Assembly: GCF_044904705.1 (NCBI RefSeq)
Contig: NZ_JADIKL010000004.1
Coordinates: 310,001 to 374,000 of the forward strand
DNA length: 64,000 nucleotides
Direction of reading: 5' to 3'
Origin: Rhodanobacter_A agri
Lineage (GTDB): Bacteria; Pseudomonadota; Gammaproteobacteria; Xanthomonadales; Rhodanobacteraceae
Shown here piece by piece: positions 41,741 through 50,483 of the stretch. Both the position numbers and the translations under genes were made by a program. Position 1 is the first letter of the stretch. Every line of letters begins with the position of its first letter. The notes under the pieces are model-generated. The model searched no databases and was not told where the DNA came from. It worked only from the letters and a program-made list of their open reading frames with translations.

Positions 41741-42625
41741 ATGGACTGGCAGAAGGGCGAAAACAGCGACAACGTCGAGGAAGGCAGCGGCGGTGGCGGT
41801 GGCGGCGGTTTCCAGCCGGGCGGGGTCCACCTCGGCATCGGCGGCATCCTGATCCTCGTGGTGCTCAGCCTGATCTTCAAGCGCGACCTCATCACGCCCT
41901 TCCTGGGCGGCGACGGCGGCGTTGCGCAGCAGACCAGCGGGCAGGCGCGACCCGCACAGGCGGTGAATTGCCAGAATCCGGCCAACGAACAGATCTCCTT
42001 CGCCTGCCACATCATGGGCTCGACCGAGAAGACCTGGAGCGACTATTTCGCTTCGGCCGGCCAAACCTACGTCGATCCCAAGCTGCACCTGTTCCAGGGC
42101 CAGGTGGGAACCGCGTGCGGTGCCGCTTCCACCGCGGTGGGGCCGTTCTATTGTCCGGGTGACCAGAAGGTCTACCTCGATCTGGGCTTCTTCCAGGAGC
42201 TGCAGGATCGATTCCACGCCTCCGGCGATTTCGCGCGAGCCTACGTGATCGCGCACGAAGTCGGCCATCACGTGCAGAAACTGCTGGGTGTCTTCGACAA
42301 GGTGCAGCAGATGCAGCAGCAGGGCGCTCCGATGGACGGGGCCGACGGTCTGTCCGTGCGGCAGGAGCTGCAGGCCGACTGTTTCGCCGGCGTGTGGGCC
42401 AACCGCACGCAGCAGCGCCTCGACTGGCTGAAGCCCGGCGACGTGGAGTCCGCGCTCAACGCGGCCAGCGCGGTGGGCGACGATACGCTGCAGAAGGAAA
42501 CCCAGGGCCGGGTGATGCCCGACACCTTCACCCACGGCACCTCGGCGCAGCGCGTGAAGTGGTTCAAGGCCGGCATGGCCAGCGGCGACATCCAGAGCTG
42601 CAACACCTTCGCGGGCGAGCCCTGA
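41741..42625 (+). CDS. ypfJ: YpfJ-type neutral zinc metallopeptidase
   Basis: 294 residues. A cytoplasmic N-terminus with a Gly-rich run (about 15-24), one transmembrane helix (about 29-46), then the Zn_peptidase domain with His172-Glu-Val-Gly-His176-His and downstream Glu-Leu-Gln-Ala-Asp-Cys-Phe-Ala-Gly, the third-ligand region. Conserved cysteines suggest a periplasmic location. Physiological substrates are unknown. It is divergent from the MAPEG gene. Confidence 0.87.
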   Translation: MDWQKGENSDNVEEGSGGGGGGGFQPGGVHLGIGGILILVVLSLIFKRDLITPFLGGDGGVAQQTSGQARPAQAVNCQNPANEQISFACHIMGSTEKTWSDYFASAGQTYVDPKLHLFQGQVGTACGAASTAVGPFYCPGDQKVYLDLGFFQELQDRFHASGDFARAYVIAHEVGHHVQKLLGVFDKVQQMQQQGAPMDGADGLSVRQELQADCFAGVWANRTQQRLDWLKPGDVESALNAASAVGDDTLQKETQGRVMPDTFTHGTSAQRVKWFKAGMASGDIQSCNTFAGEP

Positions 42626-42772
42626 GCTTGTAGCGCCGTTCGTCCCTGGTGCAGGTTTTGCGGCCTGTGCCCGGGGCGAACGATGGCGTGCCCGGGCGCC
42701 TCTTTCGCGCGTTGGCGGCGAGCCCTAAAATCCCTGCGCTGCGCGCCTCGGGGTGCGCCTTCGCCGGCCTGC

Positions 42773-43141
42773 ATGAGCCATCCCTGCCTGAGTTGCGGCG
42801 CCTGCTGCGCCTATTTCCGCATCGCCTTCCACTGGTCCGAGACCGATCCGGCGCTGGGCGGCACCGTGCCCGCCGAACTCACCGAGAAGCTCGATCCGCA
42901 CCGCGTGGTGATGCGCGGCACGCAGTCGAAGACGCCGCGCTGTGTGGCCCTGGTCGGCGAGATCGGCAAGGCTGCGCACTGCGGCATCCACCCGATCAAA
43001 CCCTCGGTGTGCCGCGAAGTGGAACCGTCCTGGGAATTCGGCCGGCACAGTCCGCAGTGCGACAAGGGGCGCATCGCCCATGGCCTGCGTCCGCTGACGC
43101 CGGAAGACTGGGCCGGCGTCGACGGAGCAGGGCAGGCTTAG
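42773..43141 (+). CDS. YkgJ family cysteine cluster protein
   Basis: 122 residues. Cys5-x-x-Cys8-x-x-Cys11-Cys12 at the start, and later Cys-Val-Ala-Leu, His-Cys-Gly-Ile-His-Pro-x-Lys-Pro-x-x-Cys, the CxxCxxCC pattern of UPF0153/YkgJ proteins thought to hold a metal or Fe-S cluster. ATG 42773 sets the cysteine cluster at the usual distance. Function unknown. The 147 bp before it contain a CCC-rich imperfect inverted repeat and an AAAAT-containing likely -10 region but no gene. Confidence 0.82.
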   Translation: MSHPCLSCGACCAYFRIAFHWSETDPALGGTVPAELTEKLDPHRVVMRGTQSKTPRCVALVGEIGKAAHCGIHPIKPSVCREVEPSWEFGRHSPQCDKGRIAHGLRPLTPEDWAGVDGAGQA

Positions 43142-43160
43142 TCCGGCCAGGTCCCGCCCA

Positions 43161-43775
43161 TTACGGCGCGTGGCCCGTCTGCAGGTGCTGCACGATGGCC
43201 AGCGACTTCTTGACGTGATCCTCGGGGTGCAGGTGGTCGGCCTCGGAGGACAGCGTGGCGATGATCCGGCCGTCGCGCCCGATCACGAAGGTCGTGCGCG
43301 GGATGAAACCATGGTCGATGGCCACGCCACGCACGTCGGTCATGCCGGCTTCCGCCGGATGCAGCTGCAGGCCGTAGGAAGCGGCGATCTTGCCGTCGGC
43401 ATCGGAGGCGACCGGGAACTTGCCGGCGCAGTAATTCGGATCCGAGGAGAAGCTGTCGAGCCGCTGGATACTGTCGGCCGAGACGCCGATGATGGTCGCG
43501 CCGGCGGCATCGAATCCGGCCTTCTGCGTGGCGAAGGTATGCGCCTCGATGTCGCAGCCGCCGGTGTAGGCCGCCGGGTAGAAATACACCACGACAGGCC
43601 CTTTCTTGAGGGCATCCTTCAGCGAAAAGCTGAAATCCTTGCCGGCCAGGCTGGCCTTGGCAGTGAAGTCCGGCGCCTTCGCGCCCTGGCCCAGCGCGGC
43701 AAGCGCCGGCATGGCCAGCAACGCCGCCGCCGCGAACATGCCCGCGGTCATCAAACCTGTCAGTCGATGTTTCAT
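43161..43775 (-). CDS. Exported AhpC/TSA-type peroxiredoxin
   Basis: 204 residues. Signal peptide (1-27, ending Ala-Leu-Ala), then a BCP-like thioredoxin fold with the peroxidatic Cys74 in Tyr-Thr71-Gly-Gly-Cys; Thr71 is the usual active-site threonine. It should reduce H2O2 or organic peroxides in the periplasm. It is the third gene after the ECF sigma and anti-sigma genes on the minus strand (33-bp gap), so probably induced by that sigma factor. Confidence 0.87.
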   Translation of the reverse strand: MKHRLTGLMTAGMFAAAALLAMPALAALGQGAKAPDFTAKASLAGKDFSFSLKDALKKGPVVVYFYPAAYTGGCDIEAHTFATQKAGFDAAGATIIGVSADSIQRLDSFSSDPNYCAGKFPVASDADGKIAASYGLQLHPAEAGMTDVRGVAIDHGFIPRTTFVIGRDGRIIATLSSEADHLHPEDHVKKSLAIVQHLQTGHAP

Positions 43776-43808
43776 TTACGTCACCCTTCTCGTGGTTGTG
43801 GGGATCCG

Positions 43809-44588
43809 TCAGTGCGCGTCGCTGCCGCCGCTGCCCTGGCGCAGTGCCTGCGCGAAGCTGCGCAGTGCGGCGGGGTCGACGTCGGAGACCGCGGCATAGT
43901 GCATGCCATCGTCAGTCCATCGCAGCACAGTGTAGCCATGCTGCTGCGATTCGCGCTGGACGGCGCTGGCCGTGGCGGTGGCGGCCGGCCATTCGTACAC
44001 GCTGATCAGGTGCAGGTGCCGGCGGTACACCAGGGCGGCGACGCTGCGGCCGCCCAGCGCGTCGAGGCGGCCGCCCACCAGCGGAAAGCCGGCGCCGGCC
44101 AGGTCCACCACCCGCGGCGAGTAGTCGAGCTTGCCGTCGAACCAGGGCTTTACCGTGTGCTGGTCGGTGGACACCACGTCCATCAGGTGCTGCGGTTGCA
44201 GCGCACGCAGATGGCTGCTGACCGCCTCGTCGACCAGCGCGTCGCCGGCCGTGCTGCGCTGCTGCAAGCCGTAGTACAGCGGCGTGGCCAGCAGCAGCGC
44301 CCCGGCGAAACCCGCCGCCAGCGCCCAGGCGACCGGCGCACGGCGTGGGCGGATCGGCGGCGCGGCGGCCGTGTCGTGCCGCGGCGTCCAGCGTTCGCGC
44401 AGCGCTGCCGGCGCGCGCTGGTACAGCTCGGACTGCCTGAGCGCCCGGCGCAAGCGCTCGTGTTCGCGAAAGCGGCTGGCGCAGGCGGTGCAGCCGTGCA
44501 GGTGGCTGGCGATCGACGCGCTCTGGGCGGCGTCGAGTTCGTCGTCCAGGTAGGCGTGCAGCAGTAGTCGGGCGTCAGCGCAGATCAT
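43809..44588 (-). CDS. Zinc-finger (HC2) transmembrane anti-sigma factor
   Basis: 259 residues. A cytoplasmic zinc-binding anti-sigma domain with His29-x-x-x-Cys33-x-x-Cys36, a Pro/Arg-rich linker, one transmembrane helix (about 79-100) and a periplasmic sensor part. ATG 44588 lies 14 bp inside the end of the sigma gene. Upon a periplasmic signal it should free the sigma factor. The periplasmic part has no recognisable enzyme motif. Confidence 0.87.
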   Translation of the reverse strand: MICADARLLLHAYLDDELDAAQSASIASHLHGCTACASRFREHERLRRALRQSELYQRAPAALRERWTPRHDTAAAPPIRPRRAPVAWALAAGFAGALLLATPLYYGLQQRSTAGDALVDEAVSSHLRALQPQHLMDVVSTDQHTVKPWFDGKLDYSPRVVDLAGAGFPLVGGRLDALGGRSVAALVYRRHLHLISVYEWPAATATASAVQRESQQHGYTVLRWTDDGMHYAAVSDVDPAALRSFAQALRQGSGGSDAH

Positions 44589-45147
44589 GGCGGCGCGCCT
44601 CCCCGGTTCGACCGGACAATTCAAGTTTCAGGCGCTCGCGGGCGCGAGCGAGGCGGGACATCACCGTACCGATCTTCTGGCCGGTGATGGCGGCGATTTC
44701 CTTGTAGGAGCACTCCTCCAGCTCGCGCAGCACGATCGCCTCGCGCCAGGGCGGCGGCAGCCGTTCCAGCGCCTGCCGCAGCGAGCCGACGTCGACCGCG
44801 AGCAGGGTCAGCGCCTCCGGCGAGGCCTGCTCGTCGGGCAGCGGATGGGCTTCCTCGTCCAGCGGTTCGAGCAGGTGTTCGGGCAGCGTCTTCGCGCGCA
44901 GCGTGAAGTAGGTGTTGCGCACGATGGCGAGCAGCCACACGCGCGCGTCGCCGCCGCGGAAACTGTCGAAGTAGCGCAGCGCCCGCAGCATCGCCTCCTG
45001 CACTACGTCCTGCGCGTCGGCGTCGTCGCGGGCCAGCCAGCGCGCAAGGTTCCAGGCCGCGTCCAGCCACGGCAACACCACGGCTTCGAAGCGTGCGCCG
45101 ACGGCAGGCTGCGGGGCTGGGGATGCGGCTGGCGCTTGGGTGGGCAT
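44575..45147 (-). CDS. ECF sigma factor of the peroxiredoxin/cupredoxin system
   Basis: 190 residues. Region 2 (Asp-Ala-Gln-Asp-Val-Val-Gln-Glu-Ala-Met-Leu-Arg-Ala, about 44-56) and region 4 (Leu-Pro-Pro-Pro-Trp-Arg-Glu-Ala-Ile-Val-Leu-Arg-Glu, then a helix-turn-helix Ser-Tyr-Lys-Glu-Ile-Ala) are clear. The ATG is only 3 bp from the end of repeat copy C (45151-45432), so the ribosome site is missing or lies in the repeat; a later start is possible but would cut into region 2. The predicted promoter (GGAATA-N16-GGTAAT) lies on the far side of the repeat. Confidence 0.85.
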   Translation of the reverse strand: MPTQAPAASPAPQPAVGARFEAVVLPWLDAAWNLARWLARDDADAQDVVQEAMLRALRYFDSFRGGDARVWLLAIVRNTYFTLRAKTLPEHLLEPLDEEAHPLPDEQASPEALTLLAVDVGSLRQALERLPPPWREAIVLRELEECSYKEIAAITGQKIGTVMSRLARARERLKLELSGRTGEARRHDLR

Positions 45148-45150
45148 GTA

Positions 45151-45432
45151 AGAGCCTGTTCAATATCTCTGCGTAGCTCGCGTTGCCTTGCCGTGGCCGT
45201 CAGGTGGTAGTGCGTGGCGCAGCGCCTGCCTGGCTGGCAGGTCAAGCCGCGCGCTGCCGCGTGGCGGCCACGGCAAGGCAACCCAGCACCTATAAATTCC
45301 GGGGCCGGGTCTGTTTGCCCCCATCCCTGCGTCATCACTCAGTCGCGGACGGACGTCCACTCCTTCGTTCTTCCTTGGCCTGTGCGCAAACAGCTCTCGG
45401 CGCGGGCCACGCAGAGATATTGAACAGGCTCT
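45151..45432. repeat. Palindrome-ended element, copy C (282 bp), inserted in an ECF sigma leader
   Basis: Perfect 24-bp terminal inverted repeats (45151-45174 and 45409-45432) with two changes against copy A (positions 15 and 20), both matched in the other arm. Inside, a nested perfect 18-bp inverted repeat (45182-45199 with 45265-45282) starts 31 bp from the left end. The rest matches copy A. It separates the ECF sigma start codon from its predicted -10 box. Confidence 0.93.
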
Positions 45433-45436
45433 AGGG

Positions 45437-45464
45437 ATTACCGCGTTGCCAGCGACTTTATTCC
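45437..45464 (-). promoter_or_regulatory. ECF promoter for the sigma/anti-sigma/peroxiredoxin operon (GGAATA-N16-GGTAAT)
   Basis: On the minus strand GGAATA (45464-45459) and GGTAAT (45442-45437) are 16 bp apart. The same pair with the same spacing faces the other way at 45480-45507, the two -35 hexamers being 15 bp apart. Transcription would begin inside repeat copy C. Confidence 0.72.
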
Positions 45465-45479
45465 CGACGCGAAATAACC

Positions 45480-45507
45480 GGAATAGGCCATGGGCTGGCC
45501 CGGTAAT
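45480..45507 (+). promoter_or_regulatory. ECF promoter for the metallophosphoesterase/cupredoxin operon (GGAATA-N16-GGTAAT)
   Basis: GGAATA 45480-45485 and GGTAAT 45502-45507, spacing 16 bp, 43 bp before the metallophosphoesterase ATG. Identical hexamers and spacing to the divergent promoter point to one sigma factor controlling both operons. Confidence 0.72.
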
Positions 45508-45550
45508 GCAAGGTGAAGGGCGCTTCCCGCACCCACCGTGGAGTACCACC

Positions 45551-46498
45551 ATGACACAGCAGCGCGACGACGAGCCCCTGGACCGCCGTGGGTTCCTCAA
45601 GTGCATGGCCTGGGCCGGGGCCGGCACCTTGCTGATGATGAAGGGCGGCGTGCTGCATGCGCGCACGCTGGGCGCCGACGCGGGCGCCGAAGCGAAGGAC
45701 GCCAGCTTCAGCTTCGTCCAGGTCAGCGATTCGCACATCGGCTTCCACCTGGCGCCGAACCCGGACCCGGCATCGACACTGCGCGCCGCGCTGGCCCAGG
45801 TTGACGCGCTGCCGGTGCGCCCGGACTTCCTGCTGCATACCGGCGACCTCACCCACCTGTCGCGGCCGGACCAGTTCGATACCTTGGCCGGGTTGATGCA
45901 GGAGTCGCGCGCCGGCAAGGGCAAGGTGTTCTATGTGCCGGGCGAGCACGACGTGATCGGCGACAACGGCGCGGAGTTTTTCCATCGCTTCGGCGAGCGG
46001 CAGCAGGCGGGCGGGTGGTACAGCTTCGACCACCATGGCGTGCACTTCGTGGGCCTGGTCAACGTGCTCGGCCTCAAAGCCGGCGGGCTGGGTTTCCTGG
46101 GCGCCGAGCAGCTCGCGTGGCTGAAGAAGGACCTGGCGCCGCTCTCCGCCGAGACGCCGGTGCTGGTGTTCGCGCACATGCCGATGTGGTCGCTGTATCC
46201 GGCCTGGGGCTGGGGCACCGACGACAGCATGGAGGCGATGGGTTATCTGCGCCGTTTCGGTTCGGTCAGCGTGCTCAATGGCCACATCCACCAGATCCAG
46301 CAGAAGGTGGAGGGCAACATCACCTTCTACACCGCACGCTCGACCGCCTACCCGCAGCCGGCACCCGGCGCAGGGCCGGCGCCGGGGCCGCTGAAGACGG
46401 TGGCGCCCGGCGCGTTGCACAGCTACCTCGGCATCCGCAGCGTGCGGCATGTGCAAGGCAAGGACGCGCTGGCCGTTACCGAGGAGGTGATGGCATGA
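45551..46498 (+). CDS. Tat-exported calcineurin-like metallophosphoesterase
   Basis: 315 residues. Twin-arginine signal (Asp-Arg12-Arg13-Gly-Phe-Leu-Lys) and hydrophobic stretch, then the binuclear-metal motifs Asp-Ser-His-Ile-Gly, Gly-Asp-Leu-Thr-His, Gly-Glu-His-Asp and Gly-His-Ile-His-Gln in order. The second-metal motif reads Gly-Glu-His-Asp where most have Gly-Asn-His-Asp/Glu, so an expected Asn ligand is Glu. Export by Tat suggests it folds with its metals first. GGAG precedes the ATG; the stop overlaps the cupredoxin ATG. Substrate unknown. Confidence 0.85.
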   Translation: MTQQRDDEPLDRRGFLKCMAWAGAGTLLMMKGGVLHARTLGADAGAEAKDASFSFVQVSDSHIGFHLAPNPDPASTLRAALAQVDALPVRPDFLLHTGDLTHLSRPDQFDTLAGLMQESRAGKGKVFYVPGEHDVIGDNGAEFFHRFGERQQAGGWYSFDHHGVHFVGLVNVLGLKAGGLGFLGAEQLAWLKKDLAPLSAETPVLVFAHMPMWSLYPAWGWGTDDSMEAMGYLRRFGSVSVLNGHIHQIQQKVEGNITFYTARSTAYPQPAPGAGPAPGPLKTVAPGALHSYLGIRSVRHVQGKDALAVTEEVMA

Positions 46499-46839
46499 AC
46501 CGCCTTGCTTGCGTGATGTGCCTGCTGCTGGCCCCGGGTGTCTGGGCGGTGGCTGGCGCCGCCACGGCCGGCCATGCGGCCGCGGCACAGCCGAACCGGA
46601 TCGAGATCCGCAACTTCATGTTCATGCCGAAGACGCTCACCGTGCCGGCGGGCGCCACGGTGACGTGGGTCAACCGCGATGAGGAGCCGCACATCGTGGT
46701 CAGCGCGAACGGGCAGTTCGCGCCATCGAAGGCGCTGGACAGCAACGACAGCTACACGACTACCTTCGGCAAGCCGGGCACTTATGTGTACTACTGCACG
46801 GTGCATCCGTTCATGACCGGCACCGTCATCGTGAAATGA
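46495..46839 (+). CDS. Periplasmic cupredoxin (plastocyanin/amicyanin-like)
   Basis: 114 residues. Signal peptide (about 1-24), then a single cupredoxin domain with the complete type 1 copper set His66, Cys101, His104 and Met107 (Tyr-Tyr-Cys-Thr-Val-His-Pro-Phe-Met). It should carry electrons or copper in the periplasm. Translationally coupled to the metallophosphoesterase by ATGA overlap. With the peroxiredoxin operon across the divergent promoter it suggests a response to envelope oxidant or copper stress. Confidence 0.88.
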   Translation: MNRLACVMCLLLAPGVWAVAGAATAGHAAAAQPNRIEIRNFMFMPKTLTVPAGATVTWVNRDEEPHIVVSANGQFAPSKALDSNDSYTTTFGKPGTYVYYCTVHPFMTGTVIVK

Positions 46840-46857
46840 CGCCTGGCCGCGTGGCGA

Positions 46858-47304
46858 TCAGCGCGATGCGGCGATGAAGCTGTTCGGTGCGTACAACGTC
46901 CAGTCGTCCGTGTTGCCGTTCACGGCGACACGGGCGACGAACGCCACGCAGCTGTGGTCCGGGCAGGGATCGTCGGCGTCCGTGCTGGCCGTAGCCGGCG
47001 CCTGCAGCGCGTAGTCATGGCTGAGGTTGATCTCGCGGCAGAACTCCGGCGGTCCGCCGACGATACGCATCACCACGGGATGGGCGTAATAGCTGCTGCG
47101 GCCGGAGACCTGCAGCTTGAATTCCTCGCGGGTGCAGCCCCACGCGCCGGTCTTGAAGCTCACGGCGGTGGCCGTCGCCGGCGGTGCGAGCCGGGCCTCT
47201 TCGGCCAGCGTGGGCATGCTGGCATTGCGGCCGTAGTGCCAGAGCAGAAAACCGCCGACCACGATCATGCATCCGAGCATGCCGCCCAGCCTGGTTCCCG
47301 ACAT
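46858..47304 (-). CDS. Hypothetical protein with N-terminal membrane anchor
   Basis: 148 residues, not recognised. One hydrophobic segment (about 7-23) is followed by a periplasmic part with four cysteines (Gly-Cys-Thr, Phe-Cys-Arg, Pro-Cys-Pro, Ser-Cys-Val) that could form two disulfides. It ends 18 bp from the convergent cupredoxin stop. The proximity may be chance: the gene has its own upstream region (47305-47368) without the ECF motifs. Confidence 0.65.
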   Translation of the reverse strand: MSGTRLGGMLGCMIVVGGFLLWHYGRNASMPTLAEEARLAPPATATAVSFKTGAWGCTREEFKLQVSGRSSYYAHPVVMRIVGGPPEFCREINLSHDYALQAPATASTDADDPCPDHSCVAFVARVAVNGNTDDWTLYAPNSFIAASR

Positions 47305-47368
47305 CGTGTTCTCTCCCTAAGGCGGCAGCGGGCCGCGGCGCGCAACTTGGCACGCCCGTCGCAAACGG

Positions 47369-48166
47369 TCAATCGGGGCGCGGGCCGTCGAAACGGTAGA
47401 TGTCCATCGCCAGGAAGCCGAGGTCGATGCCGGCATCGATGCGCTGAGCGTGTGCGCCGTCGCCGGCCGCACCCAGCGCCACGTAGAGCGGCAGCAGGTG
47501 CTCGTCGGTGGGGTGGGCGCGCTGGGCGAACGGCGCCTGGCGGCGGTAGTCGAGCATGGCATCGACATCGCCCGCCGACAGTTTCTGCTCGATCCAGCCG
47601 ATGAACGGGCGCACGTAGGGCGCCTCGCGCTCGCTGCTGTAGCCGGCGCGGAAGTCGTGCAGGTTGTGGGTGATGCTGCCCGAGCCGATCACCAGCACGC
47701 CTTCCTCGCGCAGCGGCGCCAGCGCGCGGCCCACCGCATACTGGTGGGCGGGGCCGAGCTCCGGCTGGATCGACAGCGGCACCACCGGGATGTCGGCCGC
47801 GGGGTAGAGCAGGTGCAGCGGCACCCAGACGCCGTGGTCCAGCCCGCGTTGCGGGTCGAGCCGCGGGGCAAGGCCGGCCTGGTCCAGCAATTCCGTCACC
47901 CGTGCGGCGAGCGCGGGTGCACCCGGCGCGGGGTAGCGCAGCTGATACAGCTCGGGCGGAAAGCCGTGGAAGTCGTGGATGGTTTCCGGCTGCGCGGCGC
48001 CGCCGACCAGCGGTGCGCGCGCCAGCCAGTGCGCGCTGGCGATCACGATGGCCTTGGGGCGCGGCAAGGCTCGCGCCAGTTCCGCCAGCCGCGCGCCGGT
48101 CGCGCCGGGCTGCAGCGCGGTCATCGGCGAGCCGTGGGAGACGTACAGGCTGGGCAGGGCGGACAT
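47369..48166 (-). CDS. DODA-type extradiol aromatic ring-opening dioxygenase (YgiD family)
   Basis: 265 residues. The class III extradiol fold is indicated by Ser-His-Gly-Ser-Pro-Met (about 10-15), Ser-Ala-His-Trp (about 45), Asp-His-Gly-Val-Trp-Val-Pro-Leu and Gly-Ser-Gly-Ser-Ile-Thr-His-Asn-Leu, which supply the zinc/iron ligands of YgiD/4,5-DOPA dioxygenases. Probably acts on catechols such as DOPA. ATG 48166 follows GAGGCGAT; the frame is open to 48226. Confidence 0.87.
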   Translation of the reverse strand: MSALPSLYVSHGSPMTALQPGATGARLAELARALPRPKAIVIASAHWLARAPLVGGAAQPETIHDFHGFPPELYQLRYPAPGAPALAARVTELLDQAGLAPRLDPQRGLDHGVWVPLHLLYPAADIPVVPLSIQPELGPAHQYAVGRALAPLREEGVLVIGSGSITHNLHDFRAGYSSEREAPYVRPFIGWIEQKLSAGDVDAMLDYRRQAPFAQRAHPTDEHLLPLYVALGAAGDGAHAQRIDAGIDLGFLAMDIYRFDGPRPD

Positions 48167-48279
48167 GGCGGATCGCCTCTCAGGGGGATCTGCCCAAGAT
48201 AGTGGTGCCTGCGGGATTTGCATCAATGGCGTGACGAACGCAGCGTTGCCTTGCGGAAACGCCGATGTGCGGTCGTGTG

Positions 48280-48348
48280 CAGATCGGGCTTCAGCGCGAT
48301 ATCACCGCAACGCAAGTCGGGCTGGAGCCCGACCTGCGCCCGATCTGC
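48280..48348. repeat. Nested REP-like palindromes
   Basis: An outer inverted repeat (GCAGATCGGGC 48280-48290 with GCCCGATCTGC 48338-48348) encloses an inner one (GTCGGGCT/AGCCCGAC, about 48315-48332) and a GCGCGATATC stretch. It shares the TCGGGCTTCA core with 16076-16101. It lies just past the 3' end of the DEAD-box helicase gene. Confidence 0.75.
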
Positions 48349-48360
48349 GGAAGCATCGCC

Positions 48361-50247
<1,887 letters not shown>

Positions 50248-50319
50248 GGGGAACCTCGGGGTGGCATGCGCGGCGGCATGCGGGAGAATGGGCGGCATTG
50301 TAACAGCCTGGGATTTATG

Positions 50320-50461
50320 CCGTTCGCCCTGAGCGTAGGCCCGAAGGGCCGACGCGGGGAGCGGCCAAGGATGGCCGCGCTCTGAGGAGCGAGGAAGTCG
50401 AAGGGCATCGCGTGGCGCTTCGACTCCGCTTGCTGGCGCAAGCTACGCTCAGCGCGAACGG
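50320..50461. repeat. 142-bp inverted-repeat element upstream of the SDR gene
   Basis: Terminal inverted repeats of 19 bp (50320-50338 and 50443-50461), 18 of 19 positions matching, start CCGTTCGCCCTGAGCGTAG. An inner AGTCGAAG/CTTCGACT stem lies at about 50396-50423. No coding capacity. It fills the gap between the helicase and SDR promoters and ends 22 bp before the SDR ATG. Confidence 0.85.
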
Positions 50462-50483
50462 AACTTTAGATTGGGAGACGAGC

